64,000 bases of DNA from Casuarina equisetifolia (taxonomy: Eukaryota; Streptophyta; Magnoliopsida; Fagales; Casuarinaceae). The stretch covers positions 17,877,543 through 17,941,542 of the forward strand of contig CM052355.1 in NCBI GenBank assembly GCA_028551475.1, written 5' to 3'. Under the pieces are notes generated by a model. That model made no database searches. It was not told the origin of the DNA and saw only the letters and a list, made by a program, of their open reading frames with translations. Numbering within the stretch: the first letter of the stretch is position 1; each line of letters starts with the position of its first letter. The translations under genes were made by a program, and so were the position numbers. Below, piece by piece: positions 12,245 through 25,500 of this stretch.

Positions 12245-12919
12245 CTTCCCCTTTCATTTTCCTTTGTGTGCGTGGATGTTGGATGTAAAAGAAATATCGG
12301 ACCACTTTGTTAATATTTTTTCTTGAATAACAAACCATTTCGCCTATTATTCTCTGTTCTGAAAACTAAAGATGATGCTTACCGAGGCTTCATGGCGGAT
12401 GGGACCACAGCTCTAATTCCATCAGATCATGTAATTTAAATTTGGACCACGTGGCGTTTTCTTTTATTTATCTTTTAAATGGCAATCAATAAATAAGACG
12501 GCAACCGTCTGAGCAACGATCAAAAGCAATTCTATCGAACATATTATATTATGTTTAAAAATATAATATCCTCAAAGGTTTTCCAACTTTCAAAAAGTGG
12601 TCACCTCCACGTGTCGGAAAAATCAGAGACACCTGGAACCTCGCGGGAGCCTTCGATCTCCGCCAAGTGTGGAGGAACAAACTAATCTGAAGCCACTGTC
12701 CAACTCAGCGCCAATCCCCCGTCGCTTCGTCTTCAACTACCTGGCTCCACTGTTCTCTCCTGTCCAAAACCCAAAACCCAAAACCCCGGTGCTAGGGTTC
12801 CATTTTTCCTTTCAAATTCAGAAGCTCTGCTTCATTAGTGGTATACATCATCAACATTTCCTGTCTTTAAGCTCAGCTATTCACTAGGCTACTGCTATGC
12901 CTACTTGGTGGCGTGCTTA
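12245..12919 (+). promoter_or_regulatory. Intergenic region / GP210 promoter and 5' UTR
   Basis: No second gene is evident here. G-box/ABRE-type sites occur at 12447-12454 (CCACGTGG) and 12608-12615 (CACGTGTC). An open frame at 12597-12887 starts with GTG, not ATG, and is treated as 5' UTR. The GP210 coding start follows at 12920. Confidence 0.45.
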
Positions 12920-13116
12920 ATGTGCTGGAAGATGTTGCGCTTTGCTCCCCTGCTTTGTCCTCTTCTTCTTCTCCTACTTTTGGACTCTTCGACGTCGTAC
13001 ACAGCGTCTGGTCCGCACATCGCCGATGTTAACATACTCTTGCCTCCCAGAATGACTCATCCCGTGGAGTATAGACTTCAAGGAAGTGACGGTTGCTTCA
13101 AATGGTAGGCACACAC

Positions 13117-13154
<38 letters not shown>

Positions 13155-16100
13155 AATGCGTTGAGCTTGTGTTTGTTAAACGTGATTCGCCTTGATAAAC
13201 CTGGGAGTTCTGTTTAACTGCCAAGATTAATGTGGGAAAAGGAAAAGAGCTAAAAAAAAAAAAATTGAAATCATAAATAGTACGACTTAAGAATCCACTG
13301 AACTGAGCTCAATCCAAGTTTTCTCGTTGGTTTATCTTCATATAGAAACTGTCGTGTTGAATAAATCTCAATCTTCGTCTCTTTCGTTCTCTGCCAATGT
13401 CCATTTTCTTTGATAATTATAGCCTTCAATCACTTTTTTACCTCTTTTTTTGTTCTGTAATTTCTTATATAGGTCATGGGATCATCACGATATTCTATCG
13501 GTGCAACCCGAGTATAATTCGAGTGTTCGCTGCTCGACCAGCGCGCGGCTGAGGTCGATAGCTCCTTACAGTGGTCGAAAGGAGACTGCGGTTTATGCTA
13601 TTGATGTTAACACTGGGATCGTAATTCGTTGCAAAGTTTTCATCGATAACTTCTCCCGGATTCAGATATTTCATAACTCAATCAAGCTTGACTTAGACGG
13701 GCTTGCTACCCTTCGTGTCCGAGCCTTTGATAGTGAAGGTACTTTGGGAAGTAATTATTTGATTTAGTACTTTAATATTAGATATACGGCGGCAGGACTT
13801 TTCTTTTTAAATTTTTTTAAATTTTTAAATTTTTAGACCAAGAGGGTGACGCCGAGATCTTTTGAAGGATTTTTAACTTTTTGGTGTATTTTTTATGTTT
13901 CTTGAATATAATGTGGTCTTGTTCTTAGATTTAATTTGGTCCTCCTGTTTTGCAGAAAATGTGTTCTCCTCATTAGTGGGCTTACAGTTTATGTGGCACC
14001 TGATGCCTGAAATTGATGGGTTGCCTCATCACCTCGTCCATGTTCCTCTGAAGGATTCTCCTCTAAGTGACTGTGGCGGACTGTGTGGTGACTTAGATAT
14101 CCAAATAAAACTGGAGGGTAGTGTACGTCTGCTGCTACTAAATGTGAATGGCCTTTTGTTTTCTTATACTTCAATATTGAAAACTTACTACTTCTTTTTG
14201 ATATCTGCTGCCAGGGCGTATTTTCAGATTCATTTGTTGTAAAAGGTGTCGAAATTGGCCAGGAGATTGTTGCTGTGCATTTGCTTGAGCGGGGAATGAA
14301 GCACATGGCTGACAGGATTACTCTAACTGTAGCAGAAGCCATGTCACTTGATCCTCCCTCACCTGTTTTTGTCCTGATTGGTGCTACTATTCAATATAGC
14401 CTTAAAGTGATCCGTGAGAATAGTCCTCAAGGTTCCCTTTTTAGACGCTTATAATCCTTCCTTAAGAGAACATTATGTATCCATGTCAATATGCTGTCAA
14501 TTCTTTGTGGCTCTGCCTCTCATAAGTACAGGCCATATGATTTGAAGCTTGTTTCTTTTGGGAGTATTAGCTCTTGATTTTATTGATTGTGGATGTTGGA
14601 TACTGATATAAGGGCAAAATAACAGGCACGCTTTAACTATTGAAGTTCCAAAAGTTACTTTAGCACGTAGGTGGTGCAGATTTAGGAAGCTGTTGAGTTT
14701 GTTTAAAAAATTCCTCAAGCTCAGCTTCTTTTCATTCCTACAGTTTCTTGATCTGTTACATTTTTGGACTAGTTGAAATTTTTTCCTCGCCTTCTTTCTT
14801 CTCTCTGTTTTCTTTTTATTTATTCTTTTTTGGAGGAGGGGGTTAGGGGGAGGGGGGAATGGGGAAGGTGGGGGAATGAAGGGGGAAATGATGTAGTTTT
14901 GAGGTAGCGTTATATGCTCTATAGTGTTTTCAACACGTTGAGAAAACTAAGGTGTTTCATATTTGAAATATGCAGCTATAATTTTAGTATAGAGGGACAA
15001 CTGATAAGCAAGTCTTTGAAACTTGTTGCTATAAATTTTGAACTCTGATTAGTACTAGCTACTAGTCTCTGTTTAATTGGCTTATCATGTTATGGGATCT
15101 CCTTATTGCAACATTTGTATTTTGCCAAATGGGTACCAGTTGTTATGCTATGAAGTGTACTGCAAATTCTTTCTGATAGGTTGATCAAGTTTTCTCTCTC
15201 TCCCGCCTCTACAGGAACGATTAGTTGATTTCTGAGCATCTTAATAGGAACTGCCAAAACTGTCTGGAAATTGTCTTGAGTGTGCAGTTGCCACTCTAAT
15301 AGCAAGCTAATGAGGGATTGCATCATTTTCCCTTGTTTTCCCTGAAAGTTTGATATTCCCTTGATTGAAGACCTATAAGCAGATTGGGAGTCAGCTATTC
15401 AGTTTTTTGAGTGGGACTCTGTATTCAGTAGTTTTGGCATTGTAGTTGTTTGGAGGCTTTGACTAAAAGCTGTGCAAATTTAATTGGATTGGTCATTGAG
15501 CTACCTATCCATATGTGATTAGTTGTGCTGCATTGATTTTTAAAGGCTGTACTGCTGCTTTCTCTCTGTAGAATTACATGGAGTGACTTCACAATTCTCT
15601 ATTATCAGCATATTTTCAATGGCCTTACCACCATTTTCTGGAATTCAGTGATCAAGTTACCATCTCCACACCATAGATGGTCTGTTTCAAACTCTTCAGT
15701 TGCTCAAGTGGACTCCATGATGGGATTAACGAATGCACTAGGCTTAGGGGTAACAGCTGTTGTGGTAGAAGATACAAGGGTTGCTGGACACAAACAAGTT
15801 TCATCACTCAATGTTGTCATTCCAGATGCCTTCCGTTTATACATAGCTCCATTTTCTACTTCCGGTGATCCTGTAGGAGCAGAAGTAATTCCACCTATGG
15901 TACGCTGGTATGTTGTTTCAGGGCGTCAGTATCTTATTCAAATGAAGGTTTTCTCACAAGGACCTGGTGCGCAGGAAATCTACATTACAAAGGTAAGTCA
16001 TGCATCTTCTAGTTTACCCCTTCAATGTCATGTATGAAATTCACAATATACATACATAGCTTGTCTGATTTTCCCTTTATGATATCTATTTTAATTGGCC

Positions 16101-19100
16101 TTCCAAATTTTAGATGATACTAGAACATTTATATGCTTCTTTCTGGTCTATTTCTATGTAGCATACCTATCAAAGAACTATTTGTAAGGGGCTTGCAGAA
16201 TCCGTTGAATCAATTATCAAGTCTATTTAGTTTTGAAAGCTTAGATTTATTTTGTTCATGGGTTGCAGAAAAACAAAAAATCTATGCCAAATAAGAAGTT
16301 CTAATCTCTCTTTTGAGCCATGCTGGTGTATGGCAAAAAGCTAAGGTATTCATCGTTGTAATCTAGAAGACTAGAGAGATAGCATGTATTCATTTGTTAT
16401 CTACAGGATATTTTCCCCTCTAAATGGTACCATCTGTGAATAAGAATTATTTAGTCAATGGAAAGTCACCGCCTCCAAATTATACATTAAGAATTCAATG
16501 CAACAGATGAAGACAAATGCTTGACCTTGCTATAGGACAATCAATTTCATAGTCCTTTATGTTTCTTTATACTATGTTCTTTTTGTTCCTAATCTTTATT
16601 TATTCTATTCTTTTAGGTCTTTACACTTTCACATTTCATATTGTTTTCTTTAGTGTTCTTCAGTTTTAGGTGCTGAAATATTGTAAGTGCATTTTCCACT
16701 CTCTTTTTTGATTTACTTAATTTTACTATTTGATTTTGCATTTTTTTCCTCATATCTTTGGATAGCATGTGGGTTACCTGTATTCTTTTTTTGACTTTCA
16801 TCAAAATGCACTCACTTTGTTCTGATATATTTCTTGATTTTTTGTAATTTTCTTGTCTGTCTGCCCCTTAGAAGTTCTTTCCATGAATTGCAGAGTGACG
16901 ATGTTAAGTTGTATGATAACCAGTCCGAGTACTGGAGAACTTCCATGGTGTCGGATGATATTGCAGTCAAACATGGCTGGGGAATTTACAGAATCCTAAA
17001 AGCAACTTCACAGGGGCTTGGGAAGCTGATGGCATCTTTGACATATTTTAGCGGGCATCACCAAGAAAAAGAGGTGCTACCTTGTATAAGTTCATTATTT
17101 AAGCATTTTTCTTTTCTTAATTTTTCTCAATCTTCTTTTTTTATTTGTCTGTTGAGTTTGGTTTTGCTCCTTTTTGATCTTTTGAATTCTGGAGGGGGTG
17201 CCTGGTTCTTCTTAAGTAAGGTTTTGCTGGTCTTTGCTGGTCATTTTCTTTTTCAGGTTCTGGAGGTTGTGCAGGAGGTCACGGTTTGTGATAAAGTTAA
17301 GTTTAGTCTGGACCAAAGAAATGGTATAGCACAAAACATTCTCCTTCCCTGGGCGCCTGCTGCTTATCAGGAGGTGCAGCTGAAGGCTACTGGAGGTTGG
17401 AAGTCTCTTCTGTCTCCTGAGTTTCTGTGAAGTACTTAACCATTGTTGATCTGCTCTGACTTCTGTGAGATTGTGCAGGTTGTGCGAAGACTTCTAGTGA
17501 CTATAAATGGTTGTCCTCAGATGCAGCTACCGTATTGGTTTCTGCTTCAGGGGTTGTCCAGGCCAAGAAGCCTGGTAAAGCTACTGTGAAAGTGCTATCG
17601 GTTTATGATGTGTTAAACTATGATGAGGTAATGCTAACACAGTGGGCACAGGATCTTCTTCCTGATGAGTTTCTTTCGTATACCAGTTTTTCTTTTGGAT
17701 ATAACTGAAATTTCATATGCATGCAATATTATTCTAATCTTGTTCCTGATGAATTTTTGGGTACACAGGTTTTAGCTGTACATATACTTTGAAATTCTAT
17801 ATACATGTTATAATTAATTAATATAGAGTCCAGGACAGGATGTTGGATCTCAAAGTGTACTTTAGTATATTTCTTGAAACTTTCAAGATTGTGCTGTCAC
17901 TAAGATATTTTTACTATCATACTCTCTCTTAATGTAAAAAAGCAATGTATGGTACAGGAAGGAAAGTTACTGTGTCTTCCTTCTTACCTTTACTATGAGC
18001 ACTGTTCTTTCGATTCTAGTAACATGAGGATGGGCATCACGGCAGCTTTGTTTGACTTCCATTTTCCAAGTATTTCAAAATTGTTTTTACTCTTCGACAA
18101 GATTTACTATGTATTCAAATTATTTTGATTTATGGTTCATATCCAAAACCTTAAATGGGGTGCCAAATGGTTGTTTGATCTCAGTGCAAAAGGAAAAAAG
18201 TGTCTACACTTGAGCTTGAATCAAGTTTTGAGAAGGATGTTTGCACTTGGTTTGATGGAAATAAGCCAAGTTTGAGCTTGGCTTGTTTGATTAAAGAAAG
18301 TGAGCTTGAGCTTGATTGTAATCTTTTTTCTTTTTTGGCTGGACAAATTAACGTTATTTATTCCATTGAACTGTTTAGCCATTTTTGTATATTAACATTA
18401 TTGACATTAAGTTACACCTAGTAAGGTAAATGTTAGTTTGTATATACATTTGTCTAGCAACATGTATATATGAGTATACATTGGCATATTTTAGCATGTG
18501 TATATGCGGAGGTATGTGTTAAACGTAGTAGTGCATGAGACATTTTATTGTGCAACTTTCAGTATGTTATACACAAGTGTATCTTAACATGGCACCATCT
18601 TGTAATTATAATATGTACATATGTTTTTATGTTAGCCAATATGCATAGACTAACTTTTTCTGATGTTAGTTGATCTGTCGATATTTGCTTACTGAGTTCA
18701 ATATTTTAGTTGATATGTGTATGTGTGTGCTTTATGAATAAGTTTTAAGCTAGTTTGATGAATGAAGTCAAGTTTGTACGGGCATTGTTCACAAGTTTAA
18801 GCTGAGTCTAGTTGAATTCATGTGAATTTGGAGAATTCAAGTAAGAACTATGTTTGAACTTGATTTATTTATTATATGAACCAAGCTCAAGCTCCAACTT
18901 GTTTATGAATAATTCAATTCATTTATGATCCTAACTAGAATGAAATAGGTAATACTTGAGTGACTGTTTTTGGTATTAAAGAAATAGCTTTCAAAAGGTT
19001 TAAGTGTGTGGTCTTACCATCCATCTTTTTCTTATCAAAGGAGGATGTCTCATTTAAGCTTTATCTATTGGTGTGAGCTTTTTATTTATTTATTCATTTA

Positions 19101-19481
19101 TTAACCTGATATCAGGAGAATTCTTTATTTCCTCTATATCTGCTTGTTCTCTTTTTTATTTGAGTATTTACATGTTAATAGGTGAAACGTTAAGAATTAT
19201 TACCTCTTTGCATCTATGATTTGATATCGGTAATTTTGCTTGGGCATTAGAATTGACCAATTCCTATTATTACCTCTCTTTCTGACGTTGGATGATTTAT
19301 TTTTATTTTTTACAATCTTCATGTAGTATACATGATAATTTGATGAGAAAGCATTTTAAAGCCCGGCAATGGTGGCTTTTAACCTCTTGAGCAGAGATCC
19401 TTGTGGCATTACATCATTAACAAGTCCATGGATGCTACATCACTTCTTCCACCACCCCTGCCCAAAAGAAAAAGAAAAAAG

Positions 19482-19530
<49 letters not shown>

Positions 19531-22500
19531 AAAATCCAAAAGAACAGAGAAGAAAAGAAAAATGAAATTCGTGAGGATGTTGGTGAGATCATTCTATAAG
19601 TAATGGGGCATTCCTTGTGAGGATTTATTAGACTTTGCCTTCCTTTGTGCTTGCTGTGCTGAAAAATGCTTAGTAAATCTTGTTTGCTGGTGTGCTAGCA
19701 CAAGGGACATTTGTTAAACTCTGGTGTTCCTTTGTGCCTCTTGCTGTTTCTGTAGAGAGATTTAACATGTTGGTTTTTGGCTGTGTTACTCCCTTCCTCT
19801 TTTTTGTTAGCACTTTCTTGTATTGATGATGTTAATTAATTTCTGATAGGTGGTGATTGAAGTTTCCATCCCATCATCTATGGTTATGATTCATAGCTTC
19901 CCTGTAGAGACTGTTGTGGAATCACATCTTCAAGCTGCCGTGACAATGAAAGCACCGAATGGTGATGTTGTATGCTCAAAGTATCTGAATTTTCCTTTCT
20001 TGTTGCTGGTTTAACTCTTTGATTTGTCAACTGCAGGTTCTTATTTCTATAGATGTGATGCTTTTAGCTCCTTCATTAAGTGGAAAGCTGGACACGAGTC
20101 ATTTATTATGGTCAATGCGACAGGAGAGAAACCTTTCTTGGGCATGCTGGAAAATTTTGGTCATGTTACATCTCTAAGTGGTCCTCCATGCTCTTGGACC
20201 TATGTATATGCTTCTGGTCCTGGTCGAACTATGTTGCATGCAACTCTCTCGACAGATTTTCATCATGCTGATAACACTTTCCATGGATCTATTGTCTTAA
20301 AGGCATCTTTACGTATTGCGGCCTATCCACCACTTATTGCTTGTCAGGCAGGGGATGGAAGCCTATTCGGTGGTTATTGGTTTGATTTGGCTCAAGCAGA
20401 AGCCAGTAATCAATTGAAAAATTTGGACAAGTTCTATATTGTTCCTGGGACAAATTTAGATATTGTGCTTCTTGGTGGACCTGAAAAATGGGAAGGTGTG
20501 GACTTCATTGAGACAGTGGAAACTTTGGGCGAAGGGCATGATCACGTTCAAAATGGAGATCTTGTGCATCTGATATCTGGCAAGGACAGGAGCGTGTACA
20601 GAGTTTCAAGTGAAACACAGGGAAACTTTGTAAGCTTCTGCGTTCTTTCCTTGCTTTATGTCTAATATGTTTGTGTCTCTCTGTCTTTCTCTCAGAGGCA
20701 GGATATGTTGTCTCATCCATTTTTTCTTTTTATCTTTGAATAACACAGAAACTCATTTTCAAACGTGGTAATTTGGTTGGGGATGACCATCCTCTGCCAG
20801 CAATAGCTGAAGTTTTATCATTACTGTCAAGTAGCCATCCTTCTTCAATTGCACTGATAGCGGATGAACCAGGTACACATTATTTCCTTCTATCAAAGTT
20901 GCTTGTGCTGATTCAACTTTAATATTCCACGAAGTTAACATTGTACATTTTTTGGTGAATTGATGCCAATGTTTAAGTAAATGAGCGTGGTGTCATAAGG
21001 ACTGCTGTTCAAGCTGACCGCAATCCTGAGCGAATTCAAGCCACCCCTATTACTGTGGCAAATGGACGCACAATTAGGATAGCTGCAGTTGGTGTTAGTA
21101 GCTCTGGAGAAGCTTTTGCAAATTCATCTTCTCTTTGTTTGAGATGGGAACTAAGCAGTTGTGATGGGCTAGCTCACTGGGATGACACTTCTGATTCAGA
21201 TACATCCAAATGCAGTTGGGAGAGGTTTTTGGTCTTGCAAAATGAACCAGGACTGGTACTGCATAAACTTTGATATGTTCTTCAACATTTTGTCTTCTCA
21301 TTTAATGATGTCTGTTTGCTGTCCACCAACAATTTCCGTTTAAGATTGAACCCTCAGAGGTTGTGGCCACATATATCCAGTTTTTTATGGTTCTTGGGGT
21401 AAAGCATTTGTTTTCCTGTTTCAATTTCTGAAATCTTGTAAGTATCACGAAGTGCACCAAATTTTCTATGATTTTAAAATTATGACACTTAATATGGAAA
21501 ACTATGTCTGTGCTTCAAAATGAAAGCTCTTAAAGGCAAATGATTTGCTTCATAGGATGATGATGGCATGGTGGTACAACAATGACAGCTATTTGGCATT
21601 TTTTGTTTAGAGTATATTCTTGTCAGAGTTCGGAGTGCTTCCAAGTCCATTGCTACTCTTTTAGTGCTAGTTATCTGATTATTTAATTTCTGCCATCATA
21701 TTAGTGGGGTTATATTATCTGTAAATGCTATCGGATCTAAGTTGTGATTTAGTCTGCCCAGATATCCTTTGAAATCTAGATTACAGTTTCTTGTTATGCT
21801 TGAAGACTGCAAACACAATTTTGGTGTTTTCCATGTTATGACGTGTAAATTGTAATATGGGTGCTAGCTGAGATGTTAAATACTTTGCATTTCAGTGCAT
21901 AGTTCGTGCTACTGTTGTTGGTTTCCTTGGTAGTGTGACTGATCGTTATTCTGCTCAACTGCCAGAAAGATCAGAGAATGTTCTTACAGATGCAATACAG
22001 TTACAGGTGTGAAGTTTTCTATTTTTTCCCCTCTTCTGAATAGGAAGCTTGTGAATTTTCTTTTCCTATTTTAATTTCATAAGATTCACAATAAAGTTTG
22101 TTGTCCCCGTTCTTAATTCTTTCTGTTGAGTATTCTAGTAGGTTTGCTGGTCTAATATTGTCGCCCAAAGTTTGGTTCTCACCTTTGGACTTGTTCTAAT
22201 ATGCAGCTTGTTTCTACTATTAGTGTCAAACCAGAGTTCAGCTTGGTATTTTGCAATCCTGATGCGAAGGTAGACTCTAATCCTGGTACTCTTTATTAAT
22301 ATCTTAGCCTTTTTCAATAGAATTGCATTCCTTTTCACCTGTTTGAACTACCATAGGTTAAGGTCTGGAGAGCTGCATTTTTACCTTAGTATTATCACCA
22401 TGTCCTGTTACCAGTAAGTTCCTTAGTTCTTTCCAGTGTACTTAACAAAAATCTTGGTAACATCTTGTTGGTCTCTGTTTTTCTGGTGTCCTCTTGATAA

Positions 22501-25500
22501 AAGTTTATGCTTGTGCAAATTACTGCTTTTCATAAGCTTCTTGAGTTTTCAAAGACCGGATGGAAATATGTTTACATTTCATGGAAAATAAAATGAATGA
22601 GGAGGAACACTCTGCTTCGTACTTGTGGAGCAACCTCAAATCATTTGTTCCATCATGTGAATAAGAGCAAGAGGTGGTTCTGCTTAACTTAAACTATTTC
22701 CATAATTATCAGTTTGTGAGTATTCCCCACTTTTTACATCATCAGTAGCATAACCTTTGAACCAGAGGTTTCTATCCAATGCTGTTATGTATTTTGCAAA
22801 ACATGTTTGTGTAAGAGAATATAATTCTTCTTATCCTATAACTGCTAAGATGATGCAATTATCTACTTTATTACAGTTAAATTTGTCAATTATTGGTGGA
22901 AGCTGTTTTTTGGAAGCTGCTGTGAATGATTCTCGGGTAGTAGAAGTTGTTCCAGCCCCACCGGGCTTAAAATGCTTACAATTGATGCTGTCTCCAAAAG
23001 CATTGGGGAATGCACTTGTGACAGTTCATGATATTGGACTTTCTCCCCCGATTTCAGCTTCTGCGGTGGTAATTCTTTTTTTGTCTGTTCTCTCTGCATT
23101 ATATTCCTGCTAATGGGAACTTCTCAATTGGTGTCCATTTTTTAGAACTAATTCTTGCCTCCCCCAGGAGGACTGATTTTTCAATCTTATTTCTAGTGTT
23201 GATTTAATGGAAGTGCAGAATCTTGTGCCAATCTTTTTCCCTTTGAGATCAGTTCTTCCATAGAAAAATCAATTTGGGAGTTTGTTTGAGGTGTTGGAAA
23301 GAGATAATCCCAACCTAATTCAGCATAAGCATTATTAAGTTATTAATATATTTTATTTTGGGTAGACTAGGACTCTCGACCTTGGGTTGTCTCTGTTAAT
23401 TTATTTACTAAACTATCTAGTGTTTTCTGAATTCTGAAGCTGTGGGCCACTACTTTTTCTTTTACCCCTTTCTGTTATTGTTTATATTGGCAATGTTAGC
23501 TTTCAATCTCCATGTTCAAACACCTGGTCTAGTTATGTGGTTTCTCATATATGTTTACATGTTTTGCAGGTCCAAGTTGCAGATATAGACTGGATTAAGA
23601 TCATCTCACCTGAGGAGATAAGCCTTATGGTTCGTTTTTCCTGTTGATATGCTTTTCTTGTAAGTCAGCATTACTTACAAGTAATCTTGATACTTTCAGG
23701 AAGGAAGCTCACAAACTATGAACGTAATTGCTGGGATAAATGATGGAAGTGCTTTTGACCCTTCTCAGGTTCAAATGTCATTTTTTTGGTCTCTTCGTGG
23801 GAGCTATGTATTTCATTTTCGTTCTACTCTACACACTCTAAAACTGAAAAGTTGCAATGATTTGCTTGTGGAAAACAGATTTTTTTTTTTTTTAAGGATA
23901 CTATTGACTTTGATCCTTTCCATGCTCAAAAAGGTTTTGCTTGTGAGTCATGTTTCTCTTTATCTGTTCTAGATACTAACCTCAAGTGATTGGGAACTTG
24001 TGATGCAGTATGCTTACATGAATATTCGTGTGCATATTGAGGATCCTATTGTTGAGCTTATAGATGTTGATGATACGCCAAGTGATCATGATCAATATGT
24101 GAAAATGAATGCAGCAAATTTTAAAATTTTGGGTACACATCTTGGGATTACAACTCTTTATGTAAGTTCAATACCTTAAATTAATACTTAATTCAGATTT
24201 TTCTGTCAAGACTTTGGTCTATGTGATTTTGAATATTATACTTGATAACAGGTGAGTGCTTCACAGCAATCTGGAGATGAAATTTTGAGCGAACCAATAA
24301 AGATAGAAGTTTATGCACCACCGAGAATTCACCCTTATGATATTTTCCTGGCACCAGGTGCATCTTATGTGGTATGTTTGGTTGCTTATTCTTTGCTCGT
24401 ATTGCATTTGAGTTTTTCTTGGAAGTGGAAATATAAATAGACTCAGCAGTTATGACTGCTTTATTGTCATTCTGCCTTCTCCAATAAAGTTGGAAGTCCT
24501 TTATTAACCTTCATGATCCACATATGTACGTAGGCAACATTTCTCTTTTCTATATACTTGTGTGTCTTGTTTGCGTGCCTTGCAGTTTATATGTTTCTGA
24601 TTGTCTTGATAACCTTCTATTTTATTTGCTTAGATTACTGTTGAAGGAGGTCCAACTATCGCCTTAAATGTTGAGTATGCTAGTATGGATGATGGGATTG
24701 CAACAATCCAGAGAGGCTCAGGACGATTAACTGCGAATTCACCTGGGAATACTGTAAGCTATGATAATCAGTCAATACCTTCATTCTGTTAACTATTTAT
24801 TTTCTTTTTCCTGCTTTTATGCTTTGACTAAGTAAAACTGGCATTTATTACTTTGCTAGATTTCAAAGTTTCATTAAGTTGTGAGACAATTCATTTTTAT
24901 GGAGAAACATATTGTATAATTTTCTGTCTACTGCATATTCAGCATGTGGATCTGGTTTCTCATAAATGGATGCGTTTCTAGGATATTCTGAGGCCAGATG
25001 AACACGTTGTGAAAATTATAACTGAAATGAATGTGGGTCAGTTCTGGTCCTCCTGAAACCCTTTTGTCATTGGCTCTGTCAAATAAAGACTCGTCCTACT
25101 AAACATATTCATATTTTTTTTTTCCTTTGAGTTGCTTAAGCATATTTACATCTTTACTGCGGATGTAATGCATTCCTCTAATCCAGTACATCTCTTTCTA
25201 TCATCAGACTGTTCTTGCCACATTTTTGGCTGAAGGAAATATTGTAATTTGTCAAGCTTATGGCAGCGTCAAAATAGGAATTCCTTCTGGAATGATTTTG
25301 AATGTACAAAGTGAACAGCTTGCTGTTGGCCATGACATGCCGATATATCCTGTGTTTGCTGAGGTAAGAATTGAAAACCAGTAATTGATTGACCGTCTTC
25401 TATAAGAAGGCTGATTGGCCTCTGTGTGTTTACCAGGGAGATTTGTTTTCATTTTATGAGCTCTGCAAAAATTATCAGTGGACTACAGAAGATGAAAAGG

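Noticed and set aside
12597..12887. 96-codon frame before GP210
   Set aside because: It begins with GTG, not ATG, and ends before the GP210 start; best read as 5' UTR.
19369..19599. 76-codon frame in GP210 intron 8
   Set aside because: It is mostly translated GAAA/GA microsatellite.
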